Source: Drosophila persimilis
Lineage: Eukaryota > Arthropoda > Insecta > Diptera > Drosophilidae
Reading direction: 5' to 3'
Assembly (NCBI RefSeq): GCF_003286085.1
Contig: NW_020825333.1
Span: forward strand, 682,001-746,000
DNA length: 64,000 nt
In this document: positions 10,481-22,048 of the stretch, one piece after another
How the letters are laid out: each line of letters starts with the position of its first letter
Position numbering within the stretch: the first letter of the stretch is position 1
Program-made: the position numbers and the translations under genes
The notes under the pieces: generated by a model
Seen by the model: the letters and a program-made list of their open reading frames with translations, nothing else
Database searches by the model: none
What the model was told of the DNA's origin: nothing

Positions 10481-11278
10481 GGTATGCAAACTTTTCAAAG
10501 TCACAAAACACGTAACAAACATACACAAATTGATCAAAGTATACTAGATTATGTTTACATTTAGTATGGCATATTTGGATATTGTTTATAGAAAAATACT
10601 AAAATCCCGATAAATAAAAATGATGGGTAGGAAGGTGAAAAATACTATACGACTTATTTGCGTACCTACCAAAAATCCTTATCAAAAAGCGAAAATGTTT
10701 AGTGAATCTTTAGTTTAATTTTTGGCGCTGTACTTGTAGAATGACGGCGTTACTATTTACTAGACTTATTTCTTCACACACGCTCCTTTTGGTAACCAGA
10801 TTTAGCTCATTAATATATATATTTTGTATATACATACATACATATAAACTTAATATTCTTGTTGGAAAACTGCACTAACAAGGGTATATACACGATTCAT
10901 GGATTAAAAAAATTCATAAATATTAAATAGCTAAATTAATAAAAGTGTTTTTAATTTTCAAACAATATTCAATAAAATGGTACACAATGGAGTTTAAATA
11001 GTGTTATTTACTATCGTAGCTTATCTTTTTATAATTCTTTAATGTTTTATTTAATTGGATTGAGTTCACAAGCTACAATAATTTGTTTATTCAATATGTA
11101 GCTACCTTGATATGCAACCAGTGATTTCTCAAACTATAGAAAATATTATTCACTTACACAAAAATGACTGTCAGTCCGGGCCGGGCTGACTTCCGATAAT
11201 TTAAAATCAAATATGGTACTCCTGGTGATGCTGAAACACCCCGTTCCACTAGGGCCGTTCGTATTCTATAATAGTTGT
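10481..11278. other. No gene or known repeat seen
   Basis: AT-rich sequence with TATACATACATACATATA-type simple repeats near 10815-10850. No ORF shows a family motif. Confidence 0.5.
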
Positions 11279-11301
11279 GTTAAATAACTAACCATACAGT
11301 A

Positions 11302-11922
11302 CACCTAATTCTGTTTTTACACGGGTTTAAAATAACATGGTTTGAAAATCAAAAATTTTAAATTCCTTTACATAAATTCCTAGAAACCATACGAAAACAA
11401 GAAAGAGAATATGAAAATATTCGTTTTACTTTCGTTTTTAGTATATACAACCAATCCCGCACAACATGTGCGGCGTGCTTTGGATCATTGTCTTGCTGGA
11501 AGATCCAACTGGCTCAATGTATCCACCGATGGTTTCTTGAAATATTAAAGGGAATTTTTTCCTTGAACATTTTACGTTCTTTCCTAGTAACTATAGTATA
11601 CATAATTTTATTTTTTATTTTTTTTTCTGAAACAATGATAACTGTAAGTGGAAGTGTAAGTATAATGCCATACCAAGTTTTTTGTTTTTCATTGCGAAAA
11701 CCCGAAATATCGAAAAAATTGGTGCTGTATGTTGATTTGTTCCTTGACTGTATGTGTTAGTATTTTGTGAGATGTTAAGACATTTTTTTAAACGCAGATT
11801 TAGTTTTCCAACGTTTCCCAATTTTTTCCTTAATTAGGTTTTAGTGAAAAGGAACCAATTCCCTATTTTTGCATACGATCAATGTCAGGAACCAATATAC
11901 CGTGTAAAAACAAAATTAGGTG
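11302..11922. mobile_element. Complete MITE with 23-bp TIRs and TA duplication
   Basis: A 621-bp element bounded by inverted repeats CACCTAATTCTG...TTACACGG (left 11302-11324; right 11900-11922 with one mismatch) and by TA on both sides (11300-11301 and 11923-11924). This is the signature of a Tc1/mariner-type MITE. Two partial copies lie at 4502-4690 and 7305-8612. The internal ORFs (for example 11488-11760) show no transposase motif I can defend. Confidence 0.7.
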
Positions 11923-12005
11923 TATATACATAGATGTGCCAGTTCATGGAACGAATATTTCGCACGTCGAACATATTGCATCCCGTACCATGGGATTAAG
12001 CACAA

Positions 12006-12027
12006 ACCATACAGTATACTGTATGGT
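12006..12027. repeat. 22-bp perfect palindrome
   Basis: The half-site ACCATACAGTA is followed directly by its reverse complement. The same half-site, with its flank TTAAA..ACTA, lies at 11279-11301 directly beside the MITE, and its inverted partner is at 12017-12034. The pair may be inverted ends of an older element that received the MITE. Confidence 0.6.
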
Positions 12028-12174
12028 TAGTGGTTTAAGTCTGGCGTTCGGCTACCGCCGCGTCATCAAGTCAAAAGCACAGAGAACATATTCGCATGTG
12101 TTAGTAAAAAAATGCACAAAATACCCTGCAGTACGGGTCTTCGACGAATCAGCTTCTGATACGTCGATGACCTG

Positions 12175-12265
12175 ATTGACGAAAAATCATGGATTTAATA
12201 AGCGATGATTTTTGCCGAAATATCATGCGTTTTATAAGCTATGATTTTTGTCGAAATATATGTGC
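12175..12265 (-). repeat. Inverted relative of the 1.4-kb ~36-bp repeat
   Basis: Two to three units of GAAAAATCATG..TTAATAAGCGATGATTTTTGCC match, as reverse complement, the degenerate tandem repeat at 1370-1550. Function unknown. Confidence 0.5.
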
Positions 12266-13984
12266 CTGCTTGAACCATGCGTCGCAAATAAGGGTTACTT
12301 TTTGATGCTTTTGTTATGTTGTTTTGTTTGTTGCTGGACTGCTCACAAATTGAACTTTCGTACCCACCACAGATTATAATAATTTAATTCGCTACTACGG
12401 ATTTACATTCTATTTCTTTATTCTTCTTTTGTTTCCGACCATGAGAGAAGAATAAAGTCATATGTATAATGTGAATGCAGCGAAACATTAATATAATTTG
12501 AAAACAGTTTTTTCACAAATTTAACTTTTTTTACAATTGAGATTTTCTTTATTTACCACGCGCACGACAAATATTATTATTAAACACTGCAATTACCTAA
12601 TAATTATAATAAAATCACAGCACTTAATTTCGCTTTGTTTGCGCACAATTTGACGATTGCAGATAGCAAATGTAAGGCGAACAAAGCAAAAGAGTGCTGA
12701 CGACGCAGGCGCAAAAGAGACAAAAAGAAAATACGAAGAACTCTTCTACTGCGCACGGTCGGCAGAACCGAATTAAGTTGTAAAGAACCTAAAAGGGTTC
12801 GATACAATCCTTCCCCCGACATATTATAAACATAAGAACCCACTGCAAAATTACAAAGCCTCACACAACACAGATTGAAGGCATGCATTATTTACAACAC
12901 GAACACCCCCCCTCCAGACATAGCCACCGATCGACCAGCGCCGACGCCAATAACGCTGACCAAACACACCAGGTCACTCAGACTTCCCCCACTCCAGACC
13001 AAGCAACCGGCCAGGCGCAGTTATCTGGGTTCATCGACTACGAAAAGATGACACCGCGGATGCCTACAACAAGCACCCAACGGCAAACCCGCCAAAACGC
13101 GAAGAGACAGAACCAGGTCAACCCACGATCGCCAAAACGGCGAAGTGCACCCCGACGTTGAAGTGCACTTTTAAACCCGCTGACACAGCAGCAACAGGCG
13201 GCCAGAACTAGAAGGGAGCTTACGCAGAAAACCGGCACAGAGTACAGACGTTGTACCAGGAGCTTCCGAAAGATACCGGCGATCAGTAGAGTTATCAAAC
13301 TAATCCAATTTAAAGTGCTAAGACGAGCAGCGCCCACTCCAGCCCCGATCCACCCTCTCTAAGATAAGACAACCCCGACGTTTCCCTCAAAGTTCCATCT
13401 ATTTCTACAAATTTCTTTTGGATTGACCCCTGGACGTGACTGAGCTTACCTCAGCCTGAAATACATAGGTCCATTACAAAGTTTCTCACGCGCGGAGAAG
13501 AAAAAAAGAAAAGAGAAAACATAGGGTTCGATTTGGCTGGCGTCAACGCCTAGATGACATTCGTCATCGCTCACTGCTGGTACTGCAGGGTATGTTTTGA
13601 CAAAAATATTTGATGTTTGCTTTTTTCGTTTCAGAGTTTTGAACACTGGTTTGATTTCTGTTTTCCTTTGTGTTTCCAGCTTATTTTATTAAAGGCGTGC
13701 ACACGCACACGCTACTCTGCGTGGGTATTATTGCATATACAAAAAATGATTGTATATAATAAAATTTATATAATTATACTTAATAATAATATAATAACAT
13801 AATAATTATTATGTACTATCCGCACAGTAACTTCTGAACAAATTAAGATATCTTCATTAAACAAACTGCATTTGAAAGAACAATCTTTCAAAATTTGAAT
13901 ATGTGAACATTCTCCTATGTAATATGCTACATTTTTATATTTTTAGATCAATAAAGTACTTTTAATGGTTTGTTATTTATTTAT
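12266..13984. other. Unassigned region with a GC-rich island
   Basis: 12266-12880 and 13440-13984 are AT-rich without recognisable coding content. 12880-13440 is clearly richer in C and G and reads like the start of a transposon ORF, although no family could be named. No LTR, TIR or poly-A boundary was identified around it. Confidence 0.4.
12883..13161 (+). CDS. Hypothetical 92-aa ORF, Thr/Gln/Arg-rich
   Basis: I do not recognise this protein. It is hydrophilic, rich in Thr, Gln, Ser, Pro and Arg, and ends in a basic stretch (NPRSPKRRSAPRR). The composition resembles the N-terminal part of a LINE ORF1 or a gag, and the C-rich codon use differs from the AT-rich flanks, so a transposon origin is likely. 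No zinc knuckle, signal peptide or membrane segment is visible. It may equally be a chance frame in a GC-rich patch. Confidence 0.25.
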   Translation: MHYLQHEHPPSRHSHRSTSADANNADQTHQVTQTSPTPDQATGQAQLSGFIDYEKMTPRMPTTSTQRQTRQNAKRQNQVNPRSPKRRSAPRR

Positions 13985-14495
13985 TATACCCGATACTAAA
14001 AATGAGTATTGGAGTATATTAGATTTGTGGTAAAACTGGATGTGTGTAACGTCCAGAAGGAATCGTTTCCGACCCCATAAAGTATATATATTCCGTCCGT
14101 CCGTCCGTCCCCTTCAGCGCCTAGTGCTCTAAACTCTAGACTATAAGAGCTAGAGCAACGATGTTTTGGATCCAGACTTCTGTGATATGTCACTGCTACA
14201 AAAATATTTCAAAACTTCGCCCCGCCCACTTCCGCTCCCACAAAGGACGAAAATCTGTGGCATCCACAATTTTTAATATATGAGAAAACCAAAAACGCAG
14301 AATCGTAGAGAATGACCATATCTATCAGATTGCTGAATCTGGATCAGATCAGATCATTTTTATAGCCAAAAGCGCCCGACGTCACGCTCAGACTGATTTT
14401 TTGTCTCTCTCGCACGCACTCTTTGTCGTGTCATTTAATATTAGCGGCGTCTGCCGGAGGAGAGCCATACTGACTTAGTATCGGGTATAACTGTA
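13985..14495 (+). mobile_element. DINE-1 with internal deletion
   Basis: It starts TATACCCGATACTAAAAATG and reaches TATCGGGTATAACTGTAG, but lacks the middle of the element and the final hairpin. It is about 510 bp against 1.1 kb for full copies. The deletion joins the first GAAAATCTGTGGCATCC block to the late AATCGTAGAGAATGACC region. Confidence 0.82.
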
Positions 14496-14559
14496 GAAAT
14501 TGAATGAAATTGAAATTGAATTCCCAATTGAAATTGAAATTCCCAACAAATATACCATC

Positions 14560-15088
14560 TCCTATCTCCTAATTAGGGATTAGGATTTGATCATATTTAG
14601 TATTCACGTTAATTTTTCTGAATTCTGAACAACGTGATGGTAAAATTTTCTCGTTGTTGTTGATACTATGGAAAATTTGAATATGTGTTGATATTATTGG
14701 GTCATAAGATGAAACTGTCACTGTCTGTAGTGCAATCTAATTGGCAATTGAATTTTTTTATAAAGTCTATTCCAATTATTCCGTCTCCCGGGATCGGAAA
14801 ATTTGCTTGTATTATATGAAAATGATGTAGTATTATGAAGTTAGAAATTCGAATTTCGAGGAATGCGAAGCCTAAGGAGTTCTATGATCCTTTACCAATT
14901 CCTGTAATTTGGGCTATGTTATCATAATCAGTATCTAAAAATTGATCAAAATTTTCTTTTATGACTGAAATGTCAGCTCCTGTATCGATTAAAAATCTTA
15001 ATTTCCTACCGTGTGTTCATTGTGTATGCTGATAAATATGTTTAAATTAATATTGATGGTGTGAACCGTTTTTATTGGTTCTGAGCAC
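14560..15088 (-). pseudogene. gypsy-type protease remnant
   Basis: An aspartic protease signature is readable, FLIDTGADISVI (about 14995-14955), followed by TDYDNIAQITGIGKG and later GDGIIGIDFIKKFNCQ. It is interrupted by stops and shifts. The motif order is that of retroviral proteases and lies directly downstream of gag as expected. Confidence 0.6.
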
Positions 15089-15815
15089 TTAAGGGGCTTG
15101 TTGGTTTTCCGACGTTCTTTGGGCCTGTCGTACATAACCATTTTGTCTAAATTTGTTTAATCTATTTGGGTGGTTGTTACAGGTGTTATCTCCGTTTTGA
15201 CGGTTGTTTCCTCTATAATTTCCACGTCCTCTTCCGTAATTGTTGTAGTTATTCTGGCTATTATCTCGGTAATAATTGTTTTTATTATTATTATAACCAC
15301 GACCATTGCCTCTACCGCGGTAATAGCCTCTATTATAGTTGCCTCTTTGGGAGTACAAAATGGAATTAGCATTTCCCGTCATCTCAGTGCTGCAATGTAT
15401 ACACTTAGAAACGGCTTCATTCATGGCTCTGAATGTACCTGCCTCTAGTATTGCTTTCAACTTGCCATGCTCATAATTTTTGTAGTGCTCACGTGGCAAT
15501 CCCTCATCGATATACGAAGATTCAAGTAACTTTTGTAAATTTTCGATTTCATTGGTAAATTGAGTGGCTGTTTTGCCTTTTTGATAGACATTTGACATTA
15601 GCCTTTTGTCATATGAACTAATTTTATTTCCGTTATGAATCATCAAATTCTGTCACTGCATGAGAAATTTCTTTTATATACGTCCTTTTGGGCGGCTGAT
15701 TCATCGGCCATGGTGCTAAGTTTTTGTTCTGCTATACTTGAGTATGTGTCAGAATCCGTAGAATCCTGATCCGAAATTTTTTACTGTTTTAATACAGCCG
15801 GAATCGTTTGATTTT
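15089..15815 (-). pseudogene. gypsy-type gag, C-terminal part
   Basis: Gag forms the capsid and packages the RNA. The open part (15646-15089, 185 aa) contains a capsid-like C-terminal segment with LPREHYKNYEHGKLKAIL and then a strongly basic, Asn/Gly/Arg/Tyr-rich nucleocapsid (YYRGRGNGRGY, YGRGRGNYRGN) without a CCHC knuckle, as in many errantivirus gags. Upstream, 15815-15647 gives MADESAAQKDVYKRNFS in another frame with stops, so the N-terminus is broken. Another reading frame of the same segment is also open because of the biased codons; I reject it as an artefact. Confidence 0.65.
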
Positions 15816-16917
15816 TATACCCGATACTCAAAATGAGTATTGGGATGTATTAGATTTTTGGTAAAAGTGGATGTGTGTAACGTCCAGAAGGAATCGTTTC
15901 CGACCCCATAAAGTATATATATTCTTGATCAGCATCAATAGCCGAGTCGATTGAGCCATGTCTGTCAGTCCGTCCGTCCGTCCGCCCGTCCGTCCGTCCG
16001 TCCCCTTCAGCGCCTAGTGCTCAATGACTATAAGAGCTAGAGCAACGATGTTTTGGATCCAGACTTCTGTGATATGTCACTGCTACAAAAATATTTCAAA
16101 ACTTCGCCCCGCATACTTCCGCCCCCACAAAGAGCGAAAATCTGTGGCATCCACAATTTCGACGATTCGAGAAAACTAAAAATGCAGAATCGTAGATGAC
16201 TATATCTTCTAGAGTGCAAAATCTGAACCAGATCGTATAATTATTATAGCCAGAATCAAGAAAACAATTTCATTCTTTCTCGCCCTGTCTCTCTCTAACA
16301 CACAGGTTGCATGGTCGGTTTTGCCAATTGCAAAATATGAGTTCAAGGATCTCAGAACCTATAAGAGCCAGAGCAACCAAATTTGGTATCCACACTCCTG
16401 TGATATCGGACCTTGACCGTTTCGTGTTCAAATTTCACCACACCCCCTTCCGCCCCTCCAAAGGACGAAAATCTGGGGCATCCACAAATCTCAGAGACTA
16501 TTAAAGCTAGAGTAACCAAATTTGGTATCCGCACTTCTGTTAGATCTCAATATAAAACGTATATTTCAGAAATTTGCCCCACTCCCTTCCGCCCCCACAA
16601 AGGACGAAAATCTGTTGCACCCACAATATTGCACATTCGAGAAAACTAAAAACGCAGAATCATAGATAATGACCATATCTATCAGATTGCTGGATCGGAT
16701 CGCATCAGTTTTGTAGCCAAAAGCAAGAAATCAATTTGCAGTGGCTACGCCGCGCCCGACGTCACACTCAGACTGATTTTCTGTCTCTCTCGCACGCACT
16801 CTTTGTCGTGTCGTTTGATATTAGCGGCGTCTGCCGGATGAGAGCCATACTGACTAAGTATCGGGTACAACTGTAGAGTTGCGGTGTCCGCAGCAACTCA
16901 CAACGTTCCCCCTCGTT
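15816..16917 (+). mobile_element. DINE-1 repeat, full length
   Basis: A 1102-bp copy from TATACCCGATAC to CCCCCTCGTT with a GTCC-rich microsatellite at 15959-16002 and the 3' hairpin near 16875-16899. It separates the small gypsy fragment from the pol end of the large errantivirus-like element. Confidence 0.88.
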
Positions 16918-17820
16918 TTTTGTGTAGGTTTGACCAATAATACAACTTAGTTATTTGTTTGTAATTTTCGTCTAGTCCTCTATGGGCTCTGCAATGTGTT
17001 TCTTCTCTAATTATAGCTTTATCTTCTGAATTTACTACAACTTGGAGGAACTTTCTCGTGAAGAGAAATTTATTTATGAAGTTTTCCTTTAGCTTATTTT
17101 AAATAAGGTATAAATCTTCTAAAGTGCAGTGTATTCCTGTAGTTAAGTTAGGCTGAATAAATTCTTTTAAAATGATTAGCAAATTGTCAACCGTATCAAA
17201 TTCAATAATATGTCGGGTATTTTCATAAACTCTTACTAACTCATGAACTGTGAATCTCCCTTGCGATAATAGTAGCTGCTGTTTAAATTGGTTTAAAGGC
17301 TTGCTAGTCTCTTGAATGACGTTTTCAAAACTACTCTTTGCTGAATGCTGAGTATTAATGTCTGATTCCGATTCTGTCTGATGACCACTATGTCGACCAC
17401 TATCTGTCATATGATTTATTTGAATCCGAGATAAAGCGTTCGCTACTACGTTAGCTGAGCCTGGTTTGTAAATGATTTTTGGTGTGAAACTTTCTATGCA
17501 GTAATACCAACGTTTCAGTTCAAAATTTGGATTTTTTTTGCAACATTGCAAAGGACAAAGGTTGGTGATCTGTATGTATTTCAATTCCACTCACTCCGTA
17601 TAAATAATTTCGCAAATTTTTTAATGCCCATACAATAGCTAACAATTCCTTTTTATTAGTAGCATATAATTGCTCGGTTTTACTTAAAGTTTTAGAAATA
17701 AACGTTATGGGATTCCCATCTTGTGACAAAACTGCACCTATTGCTATGTCCGACGCCCCTGTGGTTAATGTGAATTTATTATTGTAATCTGGTTGTACTT
17801 ATTCAATATGTGCTATTAAA
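16918..17820 (-). pseudogene. Errantivirus-like pol: RNase H and integrase N-terminus
   Basis: RNase H removes the RNA template during reverse transcription. 17820-17520 carries its block with [20 protein letters not shown] and IHTDHQPLS. 17590-17099 follows with the tether IIYKPGSANVVANALSRI typical of Ty3/gypsy pol. Below 17099 the reading ETHCRAHRGLDENYKQI with a following YYW marks the start of an integrase zinc-finger domain. The DINE-1 at 16917 cuts the reading there. A frame change lies near 17525, and the first bases join to the slice at 22376 once the BEL/Pao insertion is ignored. Confidence 0.78.
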
Positions 17821-17825
17821 CTGTC

Positions 17826-18195
17826 TGTGGAGATAATGTTTTTTATCCCCAATCGGCCGACTAATTATTCCAATTAAATAAAACTCGGCGCAGAAAAAAA
17901 TTGCGATATGTTCTTTAATGCGTGACATCCAAATTGCAAGTGTGGCTTGCCTGCCCTTTACATTGCCGCTCCGATCGCTAAGCGCAGCTTCGCTCGGCCG
18001 ACGTCGGTAGGCAGACGCAAAGCGGAGATAGCGAAGAGCGAGCTGACAGAGAGCGTTTAGCAGGGCAAGCAAGCGCAAAGCTTTAACAAACAAATGAGTG
18101 ACATAGACATAAGTAACAAACAAAATAAGCGGCTGAGGGCCAAGAATTAGGTGCTATTTGGTAAGCAGCTAATCGGCTGGGTTCTGCTCCAAACA
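17826..18195 (-). repeat. BEL/Pao 3' LTR (370 bp)
   Basis: On the plus strand it reads TGTGGAGATAATG...CTCCAAACA. It is 73 bp longer than the 5' LTR. The extra sequence (about 17962-18034) contains GCGCAGCTTCGCTCGGCCGA and must have been deleted from the other LTR after insertion, or gained here. Confidence 0.9.
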
Positions 18196-19782
18196 TTCAC
18201 CCCCCGTTGGAAGGCAAAGGCTTTCAACAGATCCATCCTGAAGGGGCAGAACCGCTATTTTTCCAACGGCCCTCTTGAAAAGGCCTCTTTGAGTGCGGAT
18301 GACGGCTACCCTGATGGTTCCATCTTTTCCTGGGATGACGCTCTCAATGCGGCCAAGCGGCCACCTTAATGGTGGCAGCGTTTCCTCCTTCATCATGACT
18401 AGCGCTCCTAGCTTGATGTTTGGAGACGATGACCGCCACTTGCTCCGCTCCTGAAGAATCGAAAGATACGCCGTGCTCCATTTTCTCCAAAACGCCTGCT
18501 TCATTTGACACAGCCGCTGCCATCGACTAAGTAGGTTGACCCGGAGATGCGTCACATCTGGCTCGTCAAATGCAGCTTTCGGGGCTCCATTGAGAAAGTG
18601 GTTTGGCGTGAGCACATCTAGGTCATCGGGACTTTCTGTAATTGCATAAAGCGGACGGGAATTTAACAAAGCAGAGATTTCACAAGCCAAGGTCTGAATT
18701 TCATCAAGAGTAAAAATGTAGGTCCCGACGATGCGATGAAAATGATATTTAGCTGCTTTAACAGCCGCCTCCCACAAGCCCCCAAAATGCGGTGAGCGAG
18801 GGGGGATGAATTTCCAATCGATTCCACTATAAACGTAGAGATGTGACACAGCCGACGCATGAGGATCGCTGAGGAACATTTGACGAAGCTCCAAAAGCCC
18901 ATTTTTTGCTCCTACAAAATTTGTTGCGTTGTCTGACCAAATGATTCGAGGTTTGGGACGTAGACTTATAAAACGCCTTAATGCTGCCAGAAAGGATTCT
19001 GTAGATAGATCCCAAACGACTTCCAAATGAGTTGCTTTGGTGCTAAAGCATACGAAAACAGCGATGTAACATTTGATAGGAGGCCTGCTTCTGACTTCCG
19101 ACTTGTGATAAAAGGGTCCGCAAAAATCAACGCCCGTTGTGTAGAATGCTGGATTAGTCCTTACGCGATCCGCAGGCAAGTTTCCCATGATATGTTCCCT
19201 CAGCACTGGCCTCAAACGAAAACATCTAACACATTTGCGAATGATTCCCGCAACATATTTGCGTCCACCAATAGGCCAGAATTTTTGCCGAAGCAGTCCG
19301 AGCAATCCTTGAGCTCCTGCGTGGAGAAACCTTTCGTGAAAGAAAATAATAATAGAGACAGTAACAGGATGTCCCTTAGGAAGCAGGATCGGGTGCTTCG
19401 CGTCGTAGTCCAATTCGGCATTTTGGAGGCGGCCTCCAACCCGCAGCAATCCAAAGCTATCCAGAAATGGATTCAGTGAGGCCATCGTGCTTTTTGGCGG
19501 TAGGGCCTGTTTGCTGGCGAGGGCCCTTATCTCTTCCGAAAATTGTTGCTGCTGTATTGCCCTTATGAGCAAATGCGTACCATTTTTGATGTCGATTACG
19601 GTAAGTTGACCCCTCGACATATCGATATATGTAAGCAAAGACGAGCTGCATGGATCCGAATAAGTTTTGAAATTTGCAATCGTACGATACATCCCTTTCG
19701 TTTGAAACAACCAATGCTGCATGACGACGTTCTGGTACATCGGTCGGCAATTGCAAGCCTGCAGGCCACTCTGAGCTCTCAA
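18169..19782 (-). pseudogene. BEL/Pao integrase, long open frame
   Basis: Integrase joins the cDNA ends to the host chromosome. The frame is open for 537 codons and its last residues run into the LTR. It shows the conserved linker SLNPFLDSFGLLRVGGRLQN, a zinc-binding region (HERFLHAGAQGLL..CVRCFRLRP), and the three acidic sites in order: TTGVDFCGP, IIWSDNATNFVG and SPHFGGLWEAAVKAAK. A basic C-terminal domain with LRWPLGRIESVIPGKDGTIR follows. All core residues look intact, so this is the best preserved part of the element. Its link to the upstream RNase H frame is broken by a frameshift near 19.6 kb. Confidence 0.85.
18196..18206 (-). other. BEL/Pao polypurine tract
   Basis: On the minus strand CGGGGGGTGAA lies directly before the 3' LTR, the expected position of the plus-strand primer. 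Confidence 0.75.
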
Positions 19783-20737
19783 GACGTAAGAATGGTGGTC
19801 CAGAGATCCAAAGGCTGCTATCCATTAGTTCAGCGGGCGTGGATCCACGTGATATGATGTCGGCAGGATTCAACTTTGTGGGCACGTGATGCCAAGTCAT
19901 TCCAGCGGTGAACTCCTGAATCCGCTGAACTCGATTAGAAACAAATATATTAAAATTCAATGGTGATTCTCGAATCCAGGCAAGGGCTATGGACGAACCC
20001 GACCAGCAATGTATTTGGCATGGAGCTGATAATCCCTTAACTATGGTGGACACTAGTTCGGCTAATACGAGGGCAGCGGATAGCTCAAGCTTGGGGATAG
20101 TCATACTTTTCAAGGGCGGGACTCTGGATTTGGAGCATAAGAGATGACTTTGCACAATGCCAAGAGCTTCCGAACGCATGTATACACAGGCGCCATATGC
20201 TGCTTGGCTCGCATCACAAAACGCGTGCATTTCTAATTTGGCTTGCTTCCGAAGCACGTAACGTGGAAACTTAAAGTTTTCAACCATCGACAACTGCGAA
20301 GTCAGCTCAATCCAAGTCGTATGTAGATCCTGGGGCAGGCTTTCGTCCCAATTCAACTTTAGGCTTTCGTTCCATAGCGACTGCATAAATATTTTAGCTT
20401 TTGTGATGATGGGAGAGATGAGCCCTAGAGGATCGTAGAACCTAGCTAGTGTAGACAGGACCGAACGCTTCGATATTGGGCCTGCAGCGGTTCCGACGTG
20501 AGCGAAGCTAAACAGAAGATTGTCCGTGGTGGGATCCCAAACTAGACCAAGCGCCTTGGTTACTTCAGTTCCGTCATGAAAGGTAAGGAACTTTTCGCGA
20601 TCCGCCTCCGATACGCCTTCCAAAGCAGCGGGTTCATTGGAACACCATTTACGTATGGGAAAACATCCTTTCGAAAGTAGCTCCTTTCGGGATGGGAAAC
20701 GCGTACACAGCGGTACATTTTGCAGATATCGCCACAC
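19457..20737 (-). pseudogene. BEL/Pao reverse transcriptase end and RNase H
   Basis: From about 20660 downward the frame carries the end of the reverse transcriptase (KALGLVWDPTTDNLLFSF, SVLSTLARFYDPLGLISP), then RNase H (MHAFCDASQAAYGACVYM, PKLELSAALVLAELV, WSGSSIALAWI, NPADIISRGSTPAEL). The usual aspartate after the tryptophan of the WSDS-type motif is glycine here. The catalytic palm is missing between the upstream frame (ending near 20660) and this one. A frameshift near 19.6 kb separates it from integrase. Confidence 0.8.
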
Positions 20738-21711
20738 AAGGCGACTTTAAAAAAGCGGAAACGAAGCAGAGTTATCAGAATTTTAGGTTGGATGGTGGGT
20801 CCAGCCATTAGCGCATCATTCAGTGATACTCCAGACGCTGTTTTGGCAGATCCATCGAACACTACGCGTAATTTGGTGGCTGTACTATCCTGCTTGTGGA
20901 CGCAATGGTGAGGCAAGAAGTACTGCGGGAGGTCTGACTGCCGCGAAGCTGGCGACATGTGTCCTAAATCACGATACTCCTGGAGAAACTCCATATATTT
21001 TGCCTTAAGCTGTGCATTTTTTGCTAGCTTCCTCTCGAAATTGAGAAATTTACATAGCGCCTGCTGATACGATTCTCCTAATTCCTCTAGACTGAATTTG
21101 GCTGGCAAACGCACGGAGTTAGCTCCGGAATCTAGGCGAATGCAGTTTGTGACGAAATGCTGTTCGCAATGAACATCTTCCTCCGAAATTGATGAGGGCG
21201 AATAATCTCCATCGACTTCCCAAAAACGCCTTACAATATCGCACAAATTAGTCTCGCAAGCGGAGATGACAGGGGGATCTTCAACGGCTGCTAGCGCCGC
21301 ACGGGCTTTCTCAGAGTTTTTAATACTTCCTGACACAATCCAGCCAAGTTTCGTCTTCTGCAATGTTGGCAATTGGACTGACAGTCGAATCTGTCCAACG
21401 CACATTAATTCGAAGAAAAAACCAGCACCTATCAACAGATCGACACGCTGGGGCTTGGGCTCATGGGCTAACTGCAGGAAATCCAGCCTTTCAAGGCTCG
21501 CTTGAGCGGCATCGAAATCCGCATTCATTCGCTCGATTTGCTCTAAGCGAGCTTGAAGTTCTGCCTCATCTAACTCGGCAAGCTCTTCCTTGGTGAGAAA
21601 GCGATCCATGGCCTTTAGTTGGCGCGCGACGGACTCGGCCTTGTGCTTGTAGAAATCTACATCACTCGGCATTGCTGCGTTCGCGACATTGGTAGGCTCA
21701 GGTGCTGCCAT
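20560..21711 (-). pseudogene. BEL/Pao gag-protease-RT fusion with internal deletions
   Basis: The 383-codon frame starts at a good ATG (MAAPEPTNVANAAMPS) about 340 bp below the primer site. Residues 20-95 form a charged coiled coil like BEL/Pao gag N-termini. At about residue 100 it jumps to the late protease region (VDLLIGAGFFFELM, KTKLGWIVSGSI), so the gag core, zinc knuckles and protease active site have been lost. Then follow the pol linker (YQQALCKFLNFERKLAKN) and the first reverse transcriptase blocks (LRVVFDGSAKTASGVSLND, GDICKMYRCVRV). After these the palm is deleted. Two separate deletions explain the short element. Confidence 0.8.
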
Positions 21712-22048
21712 GTTGAGGTTTTAAAAGAGTCACTCAGCACGACCGAAAAAAACACCCTGTATACGTATAAACGTGGGAACCGAAAGCAAAGGGATTACAG
21801 CTAATGCCTTTAGCTGTGCGGCTGTGCGAGCTGTCCGATTCCGCTTTGTACTCCGCTTGTGTGTATTAGTGGGTTCGCTGCACTGCACTGACCGAATTGT
21901 CGCGACAGAGAAATTAATAGCCAGCAATGCGTATATGTAGGTGTATGTAAGTATGTTTTAGCACCGAATTGTGCTTAACCGCCGAAAATTTGTTAAGACT
22001 AACGAATGTCGATCGCGAATGATAATTAATTGACACTGCAACTCAGAG

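Larger units (their letters stand above)
14496..15815 (-). mobile_element. Ty3/gypsy element fragment (gag-protease)
   Basis: A minus-strand gag C-terminus followed by a decayed protease, bounded by DINE-1 copies on both sides. Neither LTR nor any reverse transcriptase is recognisable. Its Asn/Gly/Arg-rich nucleocapsid differs from that of the larger element at 16.9-32.5 kb, so it is probably a separate element. Confidence 0.65.

Noticed and set aside
15170..15448. Plus-strand Ile/Val-rich ORF that looks like a membrane protein
   Set aside because: It is the complement of the Asn/Tyr/Gly-rich gag nucleocapsid codons.
18663..19015. Short minus-strand ORFs in other frames inside the BEL/Pao integrase region
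   Set aside because: They overlap the long, motif-rich integrase frame and lack motifs themselves.
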